Assembly (NCBI RefSeq): GCF_002934665.1
Contig: NZ_NIRS01000002.1
Coordinates: forward strand, 310,001 to 374,000
From: Pseudomonas laurylsulfatiphila
GTDB lineage: Bacteria; Pseudomonadota; Gammaproteobacteria; Pseudomonadales; Pseudomonadaceae
Reading direction: 5' to 3'
Length of the DNA: 64,000 nt
Shown in pieces: positions 45,756-55,300 of the stretch; position 1 is the stretch's first letter, and the number at the start of each line of letters is the position of its first letter. The notes under the pieces are model-generated. The model ran no database searches, had not been told where the DNA came from, and saw nothing but the letters and a program-made list of their open reading frames with translations. The position numbers and the translations under genes are program-made.

Positions 45756-47488
45756 GTGCGCTGTGGCCGTACTGGTTCCGCCCCTGGTGGCTGCTGTTGC
45801 TGCCGGTGCTTGGCTGGTTGCTCTGGCAACTCTGGCACCGCAAGAAGCGCGCCGGGCGCTGGCAAATGATTCTGCCACCGGCCTTTCACGCCGCACTGCT
45901 CAGTGGCGGCAGTGGCCGTGACAGTAAACTGCCCTGGATCGCCCTCGGTCTCGCGTGGCTGTTAACCGTGCTCGCCCTGCTCGGTCCGGGCTGGCAGCGT
46001 GTCGAGCAGACCAGTCAAAAGCCCGCCGACCCGCTGGTGGTGGTGCTCGAGCTGACCCCGGAAATGCTCGCCACCGACGTGATGCCCAACCGGCTTGAAC
46101 AGGCTCGACGCAAGTTGTTCGATCTGCTGCAGATTCGCAGCGACGCGCAAACCGCCATCGTCGTCTACGCCGGCAGTGCCCACACGCTGGTACCGCTGTC
46201 GGATGATCTGTCCACCAGCCGCAATCTGCTGGACGCACTGAAACCGTCGTTGATGCCAGAGGCCGGGCATCGCGCCGATCTGGCGGTGCTCAAGGCCCTG
46301 GCGCTGCTCGAACAAGCGGCGCTGGGCGACGGCCGGGTCCTGCTGATCGGTTCGTCCTTGACCGAACAGGAACGGCTGGGCATCCGTCATGCGCTCAACG
46401 GCAAATCGACTCAATTTCTGATGCTTGGCATCGGCACCGCCGAAGGCTCGCCCATCACCCAGGAGGACGGCAGTTTCCTCAAGGATGAACAAGGGGCCAT
46501 TCTCGTGCCGCGCCTGGACGAGCCCGGCTTGAAGGGTTTTGCCAACGACCTGGATGGACGCTTTCGCCAGGCACGCCTGGACGACAGTGACCTGCATGCC
46601 CTTGGCCTGTTCGACGGCCCACGCCACCTGCGCAACGACGGTCAGACCCTGCGCCTGGACACCTGGGCCGATCAAGGTTACTGGCTGCTGCTACCGCTGC
46701 TGTTGCTGGCAGCCTGCGCGGGGCGTCGCGGCTGGCTGCTATGCCTGCCGCTGCTATTGGCGCTGCCTCAACCGAGCTACGCCTTCGACCTCGTCGACCT
46801 GTGGTTGCGTCCCGACCAACAAGGCGTGCACCTGCTCAAGCAAAAGCGCCCGGCCGAAGCCGCCCGGCGCTTCGAAGACCACCAGTGGCAAGGCGTGGCG
46901 CTCTATGAAGCCGCAGACTATGCCCGCGCCGCCGAGCGGTTCGCAGAAGGCAACGATGCCCACGCCCACTACAATCGAGGCAATGCCCTGGCCAAAAGCG
47001 GTGAGCTGGAGGCGGCCCTGGACGCGTACGAACAGGCTCTGGAACGTCAACCGGATTTGCGCCCGGCGCTGACCAACAAAGCGCTGGTGGAAGAGCTGCT
47101 CAAGCAGAAAAACAGCCCGTCCGCCCCGGAACCGGACCCTTCCAGCGACGAACCCCAGGCCATGCAACAACAGACGCCACCGGGCGTCTCATCGCAGTCT
47201 TCGGACAGCGGCGAGCCGCAGGCGCAGGAACCGCCGGCCGACTCCAACACCGCGCAACCGCCGGTGTCACCGCCCAGACCGGGTGCCAATGAAGTGCCCG
47301 GCAGCGAGTTGGGTGACGAACAGCACACCACGCCGCCCTTGCGCCCTGCCACCGACAGTATCGAAGGTGAACAGCGTCAGGCACTGGAGCAGTGGTTGCG
47401 GCAGATCCCGGATGACCCCGGCGAGCTGCTGCGGCGAAAATTCTGGTACGAACAGCAACAACATCAGGATCAGGAAAAAACTCGATGA
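45752..47488 (+). CDS. VWA-like plus TPR protein with a lost MIDAS site (operon copy B)
   Basis: 578 residues, ATGA overlap with the previous gene. Helices near 12-28 and 62-80, VWA-like fold, further helices near 310-350, TPR at about 360-450, and a long Pro/Ser/Glu-rich acidic tail to the end. Where MIDAS D-x-S-x-S should be the sequence is E100-L-T-P-E104, and the later TDG is GSS. The metal site therefore looks disabled, whereas the copy A counterpart keeps D-L-S-P-S. The protein may act as a scaffold only. Overlaps BatD by 4 nt. Confidence 0.9.
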   Translation: MSALWPYWFRPWWLLLLPVLGWLLWQLWHRKKRAGRWQMILPPAFHAALLSGGSGRDSKLPWIALGLAWLLTVLALLGPGWQRVEQTSQKPADPLVVVLELTPEMLATDVMPNRLEQARRKLFDLLQIRSDAQTAIVVYAGSAHTLVPLSDDLSTSRNLLDALKPSLMPEAGHRADLAVLKALALLEQAALGDGRVLLIGSSLTEQERLGIRHALNGKSTQFLMLGIGTAEGSPITQEDGSFLKDEQGAILVPRLDEPGLKGFANDLDGRFRQARLDDSDLHALGLFDGPRHLRNDGQTLRLDTWADQGYWLLLPLLLLAACAGRRGWLLCLPLLLALPQPSYAFDLVDLWLRPDQQGVHLLKQKRPAEAARRFEDHQWQGVALYEAADYARAAERFAEGNDAHAHYNRGNALAKSGELEAALDAYEQALERQPDLRPALTNKALVEELLKQKNSPSAPEPDPSSDEPQAMQQQTPPGVSSQSSDSGEPQAQEPPADSNTAQPPVSPPRPGANEVPGSELGDEQHTTPPLRPATDSIEGEQRQALEQWLRQIPDDPGELLRRKFWYEQQQHQDQEKTR

Positions 47489-49134
47489 CCCGCTTCACCG
47501 TTTTATTGCTCGCGCTGTTGCATGGTCTGTTGTTCTGCTCTGTCCAGGCGCAGGCTGCAGAGCTGGCCGCCAGTGTGGACCGCAGTCGCCTGAGCTCAGG
47601 CGAGACGGTCGAGCTGACCCTGGAGTCCACCGACGTGACTCAGTTCGGCAAACCCGACCTGACACCGCTGGAGCCGTTGTTCGAAGTGCGCGGCACCCGC
47701 CAGGTCAACCAGTTGAACACCCTCAGCGGTGAAAACCAGGCCGCCACGCGCTGGATCATCACCCTCCTGCCGCGGCAAAACGGCAGCGTCGTGATCCCGC
47801 CACTGCAACTGGGCGAACTGCAGAGCCAGCCGATCACCCTGCAAGTGGTCGAGAGCGAAACACCAGACAACCCGAACAAACGCGCCCCGGTGTTCATCGA
47901 TGCCAGCCTCGATCAAACCAGCGTGTACGTTCAGGCCCAGGCAGTCCTGACCCTGCGCATCTACCACTCGGTGTCGCTGTACGACGACAGCAGCCTGCCA
48001 CCCTTGCAGATACCTGACGCACGCATCGAACAATTGGGCGACTCACGCACCTACGAAAAAGACATCGATGGCCTGCGCCACGGTGTGATCGAAATGCGCT
48101 ACGCGATCTACCCGCAACACAGTGGCGAACTGATCATTCCGGCACAGATCTTCAACGCTGCGCTGGTCGATGCGCAACCGACACAGGACACCACCCAAGG
48201 GCCGAAAACCGGCAAGCAGATGCGCGTCACCTCGACCGAACTGCTGTTGACGGTCAAGGCCAAGCCCATCACCTGGCCGGCCGATGCGCCCTGGTTGCCT
48301 GCCCGCAGCCTGACCCTGAGCGAAAGCTGGAACCCGGAGCCGGACCACGCCCAGGTCGGCGATTCACTGACCCGCAGCCTGACGGTGACGGCCGAAGGCT
48401 TATCCAGCACCCAACTGCCACCGCTGCCCGGCACCGATGTCGGCGGGCTGCGCCGCTACCCGGATCAACCGGTACTCGGCAACCAGAACAGCGAACGCGG
48501 CCTGGTCGGCAGCCGTGAAGACCGCGAGGCCCTGGTGCCGACACGGACCGGCGCCATCGAGCTGCCCACCGTCGACGTGATCTGGTGGAACACTTTCGAA
48601 GACCATCTGGAACACAGCAGCCTGCCTGCCCGCACGCTGCATGTGGCGGCCAATCCGAGCCTGGTGGTCGACACCCCGGCCGGCGCGTCTGCGGTCGAAG
48701 CCGGCGCAGACAGCGAAGCCCTGTGGCGCTGGAAGCTCAGCACCCTGTTCCTGGCCTGCACCACCCTGCTCGGCTTCGGCCTCTGGTGGCGTGGCCGCTG
48801 GCAACCGGCGGTGGCGCGCACTGCCCAAACCGGCCCGAGCCCGCGCACCGTACTCGACGACCTCAAGCGCGCCTGCCTGGCCAACGATTCCCACGCCACC
48901 CGCCAGGCCCTCGACGCCTGGGCCCGGCAACAACCGGAAACCCTGGCCGACATGGCCGCCCGCTTCGTGCCCCTGTCCAACGCCCTCGACGGCTTGAACG
49001 GCGCGCTCTACAGCGAAACCGGCCAGTACTGGCAAGGCGACGAATTGTGGCGGGCGATCAAGGCGATTCCGCTGGCCGAACGGGTGCAGGATCCGGTTGG
49101 TGACAGTGGGTTGCCGCCGCTTTATCCGAAGTGA
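47485..49134 (+). CDS. BatD-like protein (operon copy B)
   Basis: 549 residues with a normal signal peptide (cleavage near VQAQAAEL), unlike copy A, whose leader carries a REPIN. Several Ig-like strand domains follow (RTYEKDIDGLRHGVIEMRY among them), then one helix at about 415-430 and a cytoplasmic C-terminal domain of helices. BatD-like proteins anchor to the membrane beside VWA proteins. It closes operon B; the next gene is on the other strand 12 nt later. Confidence 0.92.
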   Translation: MTRFTVLLLALLHGLLFCSVQAQAAELAASVDRSRLSSGETVELTLESTDVTQFGKPDLTPLEPLFEVRGTRQVNQLNTLSGENQAATRWIITLLPRQNGSVVIPPLQLGELQSQPITLQVVESETPDNPNKRAPVFIDASLDQTSVYVQAQAVLTLRIYHSVSLYDDSSLPPLQIPDARIEQLGDSRTYEKDIDGLRHGVIEMRYAIYPQHSGELIIPAQIFNAALVDAQPTQDTTQGPKTGKQMRVTSTELLLTVKAKPITWPADAPWLPARSLTLSESWNPEPDHAQVGDSLTRSLTVTAEGLSSTQLPPLPGTDVGGLRRYPDQPVLGNQNSERGLVGSREDREALVPTRTGAIELPTVDVIWWNTFEDHLEHSSLPARTLHVAANPSLVVDTPAGASAVEAGADSEALWRWKLSTLFLACTTLLGFGLWWRGRWQPAVARTAQTGPSPRTVLDDLKRACLANDSHATRQALDAWARQQPETLADMAARFVPLSNALDGLNGALYSETGQYWQGDELWRAIKAIPLAERVQDPVGDSGLPPLYPK

Positions 49135-49146
49135 TTGTTTTAAGCT

Positions 49147-50724
49147 TTAGAGATGAAACTCAGCATCCAGATGAATAGCGTGTAAAAAAGCGCAATCGTG
49201 AGAAACCACGATCAATGCCCCTTGGTATTGATCAAGCATCTGCTCCAGCGCGATTCTACTGGGCAGATCCAAATGGTTATCCGGTTCGTCCAGCAACAGC
49301 AATTGCGGTGGCCGCTGTGCATACAACTGCGCAGCGAGCGCTATTTTCAGGCGTTCGCCGCCACTCAACTGGCAGGTCTTGAGCATCGCACGATCTGCAT
49401 CTATCCCCATCTGCGCCAGGCGGGTCCGCGCCTCGGCCTCAGGCAACTCAGGATTGCTTTCATAGAGCCATTGCACCGCCGTGCGTTCGGGGTGCTGCAA
49501 CCCGGCGTGTTGATCCAGCCAGCCGACATGGCAGCTACGGATGAGTTCGCCTTCGCACACCGGCAGTTGGCCGGCGATCACTCGCAACAACGTCGACTTA
49601 CCGCTGCCGTTGGCGCCCAAAATCGCCATGCGCATAGGCCCGGTCAGCGTCAGATTGATCGGTGCTGCGTAACCGTACGGGAGAATGACGTCGTTGAGTT
49701 GCACAACCAGCTTGCCATTGGGCACTACGCTTTCCGGAGACAGCATCATGCGTTGAATGTCGGGCGCACACCGCGCCCTGGCCTCGGCGATTCGTTGTTG
49801 CTGCTGTTCCCGGGCCAACTGCTGGTTCAGGCGCAACTTGCCCTGGCTGTTTTCGCTGCGTTCTTTCTGGGCGTTGGTGATGAGTTTGGTCTGGTTACCA
49901 TCGCGAGCCTGACGGTCGCCACGGGCATTACGTCGCTGCTGACGCTCCATCTGTATGACCATCTCGCGTTGCTCGCGTTTGGCCTGCGCCCGCTCACCTT
50001 GCAATGTCGACTGGAACGCCTGCTGCTCCTGCTCGCGCGCCGCCGCATACTGACTGAAGTTGCCGCCATAAGCCGCCAGCCCCAATGGCGACAGCTCGAC
50101 GATTTCGTCCATGTGCTCCAAAAGCCCTCGGTCGTGACTGATCAACACCAGGCCGCTCGGCCAGCGATCGATCTGCTGCGCGAGCTTGTGTTGCTGATCC
50201 CTATCGAGGTGGTTGCTGGGTTCATCGAGAATGAGCCAGTCGGCTCTGGAGAGCCACGCCCCCAGTAGTGCCACCCGCTGTCGCTCGCCACCACTGAGTG
50301 CGTCGGTACGGGAGTCGGCGTTCAAATGACCCAGCCCGATCTGCGCAAGCTGCGCCTCAAGACGAGTGGCACAGTCCCATTGGTCGACCGCCAGCGCATG
50401 GTCGTTATCGTCGACGCTGCCTTGGGCAATGCGATCCAGCGCCGCCAGAATAGGGGCGACCCCGGCCAGCGCGGCAACGCTGGGATAGCGCTCCGGTTCC
50501 AGTAACTGCGCAACGGTGTAAACCCGCCCTTCGCGACGGACGATGCCGCTGGTGGGCTGTTGCTCCCCCGTCAGGAGCCGGCCAAGCAAGGACTTGCCAC
50601 AGCCATTGGCGCCGACGATCCCCGTGGCCTTGGGACTGAAGGTGTGGTTCAAGTGATCGAGCAACACGCGCCCGTCGGGCAGGTTGAAGGACACTTGATC
50701 AAGCTGAAGTAACCGTTGAGTCAT
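49147..50724 (-). CDS. ABC-F type tandem ATPase
   Basis: 525 residues, ATG 50724 with AAGGAA 5 nt upstream. Two ATP-binding domains without membrane helices: P-loops GANGCGKS (38-45) and GANGSGKS, signature LSGGERQR and LSGGERLK, Walker B ILDEPSNHLD and LLDEPDNHLD, and the Glu/Arg/Gln-rich linker between them. This is the ABC-F arrangement of ribosome-associated or resistance proteins (Uup/EttA/antibiotic-protection group). Which one cannot be told from sequence alone. The 3' end lies 12 nt from BatD copy B on the opposite strand. Confidence 0.92.
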   Translation of the reverse strand: MTQRLLQLDQVSFNLPDGRVLLDHLNHTFSPKATGIVGANGCGKSLLGRLLTGEQQPTSGIVRREGRVYTVAQLLEPERYPSVAALAGVAPILAALDRIAQGSVDDNDHALAVDQWDCATRLEAQLAQIGLGHLNADSRTDALSGGERQRVALLGAWLSRADWLILDEPSNHLDRDQQHKLAQQIDRWPSGLVLISHDRGLLEHMDEIVELSPLGLAAYGGNFSQYAAAREQEQQAFQSTLQGERAQAKREQREMVIQMERQQRRNARGDRQARDGNQTKLITNAQKERSENSQGKLRLNQQLAREQQQQRIAEARARCAPDIQRMMLSPESVVPNGKLVVQLNDVILPYGYAAPINLTLTGPMRMAILGANGSGKSTLLRVIAGQLPVCEGELIRSCHVGWLDQHAGLQHPERTAVQWLYESNPELPEAEARTRLAQMGIDADRAMLKTCQLSGGERLKIALAAQLYAQRPPQLLLLDEPDNHLDLPSRIALEQMLDQYQGALIVVSHDCAFLHAIHLDAEFHL

Positions 50725-51103
50725 GACACTTCCTTATGCAATCGGCCCGATAGGCACTGAACCACTCCCTGATGGTGCGCAACAGCACCTGCCCACATTT
50801 GAAAATGACCTTCGAACAGCATGCCGGCCCTGATCGACGTCGAAAGATTTTGTGTCACCATCAACACCAGATGTTCCGAGGGCCAATGTACCTCGACCAA
50901 GCAGGCCCCTCTACCTACAACAAGATCAAAAGATCGCAGCCTGCGGCAGCTCCTACATGGGACATGCGCATAACCTGTAGGAACTGTCGCAGGCTGCTTT
51001 TTTTTGCCTTCTGCATTCCCGTCCTTTTACCAGTAAACTCTCCCCCCTTTCGCCGCCTTCATTCTTCACGCGGCCATCACCTATTTTTGTACCGGAGTTC
51101 GCC
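50725..51103. promoter_or_regulatory. Divergent promoter region with REPIN-like hairpin
   Basis: Lies between the ABC-F gene and sbcD. 50921-51005 holds a REP-like arm CTGCGGCAGCTCCTACATGG and a GTAGGAACTGTCGCAGGCTG partner followed by a T-run, so it could act as a terminator. Open frames here are not supported by family or ribosome sites. Confidence 0.5.
50921..51005. repeat. REP-like hairpin with T-run 5' of sbcD
   Basis: Inverted arms of the CGCAGCCTGC family with nine T residues after the second arm, resembling an intrinsic terminator. Confidence 0.7.
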
Positions 51104-52348
51104 TTGCGCTTGTTTCACACCTCCGACTGGCACCTGGGGCAAAACCTGCACGGCCAGGATCGCGATTTCGAACATGGCTGTTTTCTTGACTGGCTGTTGC
51201 GCCAGCTGAAACTGGATCAGCCGGATGTGCTGTTGATCGCCGGCGATATCTTCGACACGGTCAATCCGCCGGTCAAAGCCCAGGAGCGGCTCTACGACTT
51301 CATCGTCAGCGCCCACGAGCAGCAGCCGTCGCTGACCATCGTGATGATTGCCGGCAACCACGATTCCGGTTCACGGATCGAACTGCCCGCGCCATTGATG
51401 CGCCGCTTGCGCACCCATGCGCTCGGCCGTGTGCTGTGGCTGGATGACGGGCAGCTGGATGCCGAGCGCCTGTTGCTACCCTTGCCTGACGCCAGTGGTG
51501 CGATCGCCGCCTGGTGCCTGGCGCTGCCGTTCCTGCGCCCGGCGGAAGTCACCGGCGCGCATTTGGGCGACAACTATCTGCGCGGGATCGGTCAGGTTCA
51601 CGAATGGCTGATCGAAGCGGCCAACGTCAAGCGCACGCCAGGCCAGGCACTGATCGCCATCAGCCACGCGCACATGGCGGGCGGCTCGGTGTCGGAAGAC
51701 TCCGAGCGCAGCCTGATCATCGGCAATGCCGAAGCCCTGCCCGCCAGCCTATTCGGGCCGAGCATCAGCTACGTTGCCCTGGGCCACCTGCACAAACCGC
51801 AGAAGGTCAACGGCGAGGACCGCATCCGCTACAGCGGCTCGCCGATTCCGCTGTCATTCTCCGAGATCAGCTATCAGCACCAGATTCTCGACATCAAGCT
51901 CGACGGCGAAACCCTGGTGAGCGTCGAGCCGAAACTGATTCCCCGCGCGGTCAACCTGCAACGCATCGGTCCGGCCCCCTTGAGCGAGATCCTGCTGCAA
52001 CTGGCGGACCTGCCGAACATCGACCTGTTGGCCGACATCCAGCGCCAACCCTGGCTTGAGGTGCGGGTGCGCCTCGATGAACCGCAGCCCGACCTGCGCA
52101 ATCAAGTGGAAACCGCCCTGCAAGGCAAGGCCGTGCGCCTGGTGCGCATTGCCGCCGAGTACGCCGGCAATGGCGGCCGTGATGGTGCCGATGAAGGCAG
52201 CACGCTGATCGAGCTGGACCAGCTCACGCCCCAGGAGCTGTTCAGCCGCGCCTGGCAGGACAACTACGGCAGCGAGGTCGACGAGCAGACCCTCAAGGAC
52301 TTTGCCGAGCTGTTGCAAGACGTGCAGATGGAGAGCGAACAGCCATGA
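51104..52348 (+). CDS. sbcD: Exonuclease subunit SbcD
   Basis: 414 residues. The start is TTG 51104 (GGAG, 6 nt spacing) because the family begins RLFHTSDWHLGQ. Metallophosphatase motifs: HTSDWHLG, AGDIFD, GNHDSGSR and the later His motif SHAHMAGG. With SbcC it forms the SbcCD nuclease that cleaves hairpins and DNA ends. Relevant here because the window is full of palindromes. Overlaps sbcC by 4 nt. Confidence 0.96.
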   Translation: MRLFHTSDWHLGQNLHGQDRDFEHGCFLDWLLRQLKLDQPDVLLIAGDIFDTVNPPVKAQERLYDFIVSAHEQQPSLTIVMIAGNHDSGSRIELPAPLMRRLRTHALGRVLWLDDGQLDAERLLLPLPDASGAIAAWCLALPFLRPAEVTGAHLGDNYLRGIGQVHEWLIEAANVKRTPGQALIAISHAHMAGGSVSEDSERSLIIGNAEALPASLFGPSISYVALGHLHKPQKVNGEDRIRYSGSPIPLSFSEISYQHQILDIKLDGETLVSVEPKLIPRAVNLQRIGPAPLSEILLQLADLPNIDLLADIQRQPWLEVRVRLDEPQPDLRNQVETALQGKAVRLVRIAAEYAGNGGRDGADEGSTLIELDQLTPQELFSRAWQDNYGSEVDEQTLKDFAELLQDVQMESEQP

Positions 52349-55300
52349 AAATTCTCGCGATCCGCCTGAAAAACCTCGCCTCCCTGGCCGGCCCCTTTGA
52401 AATCGACTTCACCGCCGAACCCCTGGCCAGTGCCGGGTTGTTCGCCATCACCGGCCCCACCGGCGCCGGTAAAAGTACGTTGCTCGATGCGTTGTGCCTG
52501 GCGCTGTTTGGCGCCGTACCACGCCTGAACAACACCGGTCGCGACGCGAAAGTGCCGGACGCCGACGGCGAAATCGGCACCGGCGACCCACGCACCCTGT
52601 TGCGTCGCGGCACGGGTGAAGGCTACGCGGAAGTGGATTTCGTCGGAGTCGACGGCCGCCGTTACCGCGCCCGCTGGGAAGCCAATCGCGCCCGGGACAA
52701 GGCCGCCGGCAAACTGCAGGCCAGCCGCCAGAGCTTGCGTGACATCGATCAGGACCAGTTGCTGGCCAGCCAGAAAGGCGAATACAAGGCTCAGCTCGAA
52801 GCCGCGCTGGGGCTGAACTTCGAACAGTTCACCCGCGCCGTGCTGCTCGCGCAAAGCGAGTTCAGCGCGTTCCTCAAGGCCGACGACAACGACCGCAGCG
52901 AACTGCTGGAGAAACTCACCGACACGGCGCTCTACACCCGCCTCGGTCGTCGCGCCTTCGACAAGACCAAGGAGGCTCGCGAGGTTCACAAACTGCTGCA
53001 GGATCAAGCCAGCGGAGTGACGCCGCTGGCGCCGCAGGCCCGTGCGGAACTGGATGAGCGCTTCAATGCCGCGCAGCAACAGCTGAAGTTGCAGCAGGCG
53101 CAACTCAAACAGCTTGAGCAGCAGCACACCTGGCTCAAGGAGCTGCGTCAGTTGCAGGACACTCAACTCGCAGCGACCGAGCAACTTCACAGTGCTCAAC
53201 AGCAGTGGGAAGGTTTGACCGGCGAACGCTTGAAGCTCACACGGCTGGAACAACTCGGCCCACAACGGCACCAGTTCGCCCGCAAAACCGAACTCGATGC
53301 ACTGCTGACGCCACTGGCCGCACAGGTTGCTACCCATACCCGGCAGCAACACGAGCTGACTGAACGCCAGACGTTGCTGGAGCAGAACCTCTCTGCCACA
53401 CAAATCGCCCTGAGCGAAGCCCAGCAACGACAAACCGACAATGCTCCGCTACTGCGTCAGGCCTTCGAGGAACAAAGCACCCTCGCCCGCCTGGCCAAGG
53501 ACACTGCCCTCAGCGCCGACGCGAAGCACAACGCAGAACAAGCCTGCATCCAGGGCCAAAGCGCCATTCAAGCCTTGTTGGAAAAGCAGAATCAGGTTGC
53601 CGAACGTTTGCAGCGTATCGCCACCGAGCTTGAGCAAAGCGGCCATCTGGCCCCGCTCAGCGACGCGTGGAATGCCTACCGGGATCGCCTGCAACAGTTG
53701 ATGTTGATCGGCAACCGCTTGAACAAAGGCCAGGCCGAGCTGGCGACCCTCGAACAAAACGCCACCCGCTACGGCGAAGAACTCGCCTTGCAAAAACAGC
53801 AACTTGAAGTGCTGTTCAAAGAGGCCGGCGCGGAGCCGGACGCCGTGGCCGAGCAGATCGGCATCCTCGGCAACCTGTTGCAGGACAACCGTAAACAGCT
53901 GCGCGCCATCGAAGACCTGACGCGGCTGTGGGCCAGCCAGCAGGAACTGGACAAGCGCGGCGCCGAACTGCAACAACGTCAGCTCGCCGCGCAACAGGAA
54001 CGTGAGCGCCTGACTCAGGACGGGGTGAAAACCAAAGCCGAACTGACGGTCGCCGAACAAACCTTCAACGTCACCCGGGAACTGCTGGAACGCCAACGTC
54101 TGGCCCGCAGTGCGAGTGTCGAAGAGTTGCGCACGCAGTTGCAGGACGACCAGCCGTGCCCGGTCTGCGGCAGTCACGAGCATCCTTACCATCAGCCCGA
54201 AGCGCTGCTGCAAAGCCTCGGTCGCCACGACGAAAACGAACAGGCCCACGCGCAGCAAGCGGTCGACCAGCTCAAGGAAAAGCTCACCGAATTGCGCGCC
54301 GAGGTGGTGGGCGTCATCGCTCAGCAAAAGGAGTTGCTGCAACAACAGGAGCAACTGGACGCCCAGCAACAAGCCTTGGCTCCGAGTCTCGACGCTCACC
54401 CACTGGCCGCACAGCTTCTGGATCAGGACGCCGAAAAGCGCGACGCCTGGCTGACCCGACAGAACGATCAGTTGAACCAGAGCATCGCTCAGGACGAACA
54501 ACGTCAGCGCGCCCTGCTCACCCTGCAGCAGGACGCCGCGCGCTTGACCCAGCAATTGCGCCATGCCGAAACCGCGCATCAGCAAGCGGCCCAGCACCTG
54601 AGCAACCAGCAGCGCGAACTGGGCAGCGACCGTCAACGGCTCGACGAGGAACTCGCCGCATTCGGCAGTCTCCTGCCGGCCGAAACCCTCGATGCGCTAC
54701 GGATGGAGCCTGCTGCAACGTTCATGCAGCTGGATCGGCAGATCGCCGAACGCCTCACACAGCTCGATCAGCAGAAAGAAGAACTTGCCGAGCAGCAACA
54801 GCGTCAACAAACGCTAGAGAAAGAACAGGATCGCCAGCAAACCCGCGTGCAACAACTGCAAATCGCCGAGCAGCAATTCAGTGCACTGGCCGAACAGCAA
54901 CGGGCTTGCCAGCACCAACTTGCACAACTGCTGGGCGAGCACAGCAGCGCCGAGCAGTGGCAGAAAGGGCTGGAAAACGCTGTAGAGCAAGCACGCAATG
55001 CCCAGGCAACAACGGCGCAGGAGCTGCAGCAGGTACGTACGCAACGGGTGCAGATCGCCGCCGAACTCAAGGCACAGCAGGAGCGTTTGCAAGCGCTGGA
55101 AAACGAAGATCGCGATCTCACCGACAAAATCGCCGACTGGCGCGGCCGTCATCCTGAGCTGGATGACGGTGGCCTCGAAGATCTGCTGCGGATCGACGAT
55201 ACGCAGGTCAGCGAACTGCGCCAACGCTTGCAACACAACGAAAAAGCCATCGAACAGGCCAAGGTGCTGCTGCAGGAGCGTGATCAGCGCTTGCTCGACC

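Noticed and set aside
50772..51209. Plus-strand ORF of 145 codons over the sbcD promoter
   Set aside because: It crosses the REP hairpin and enters sbcD out of frame; no family or ribosome-site support.
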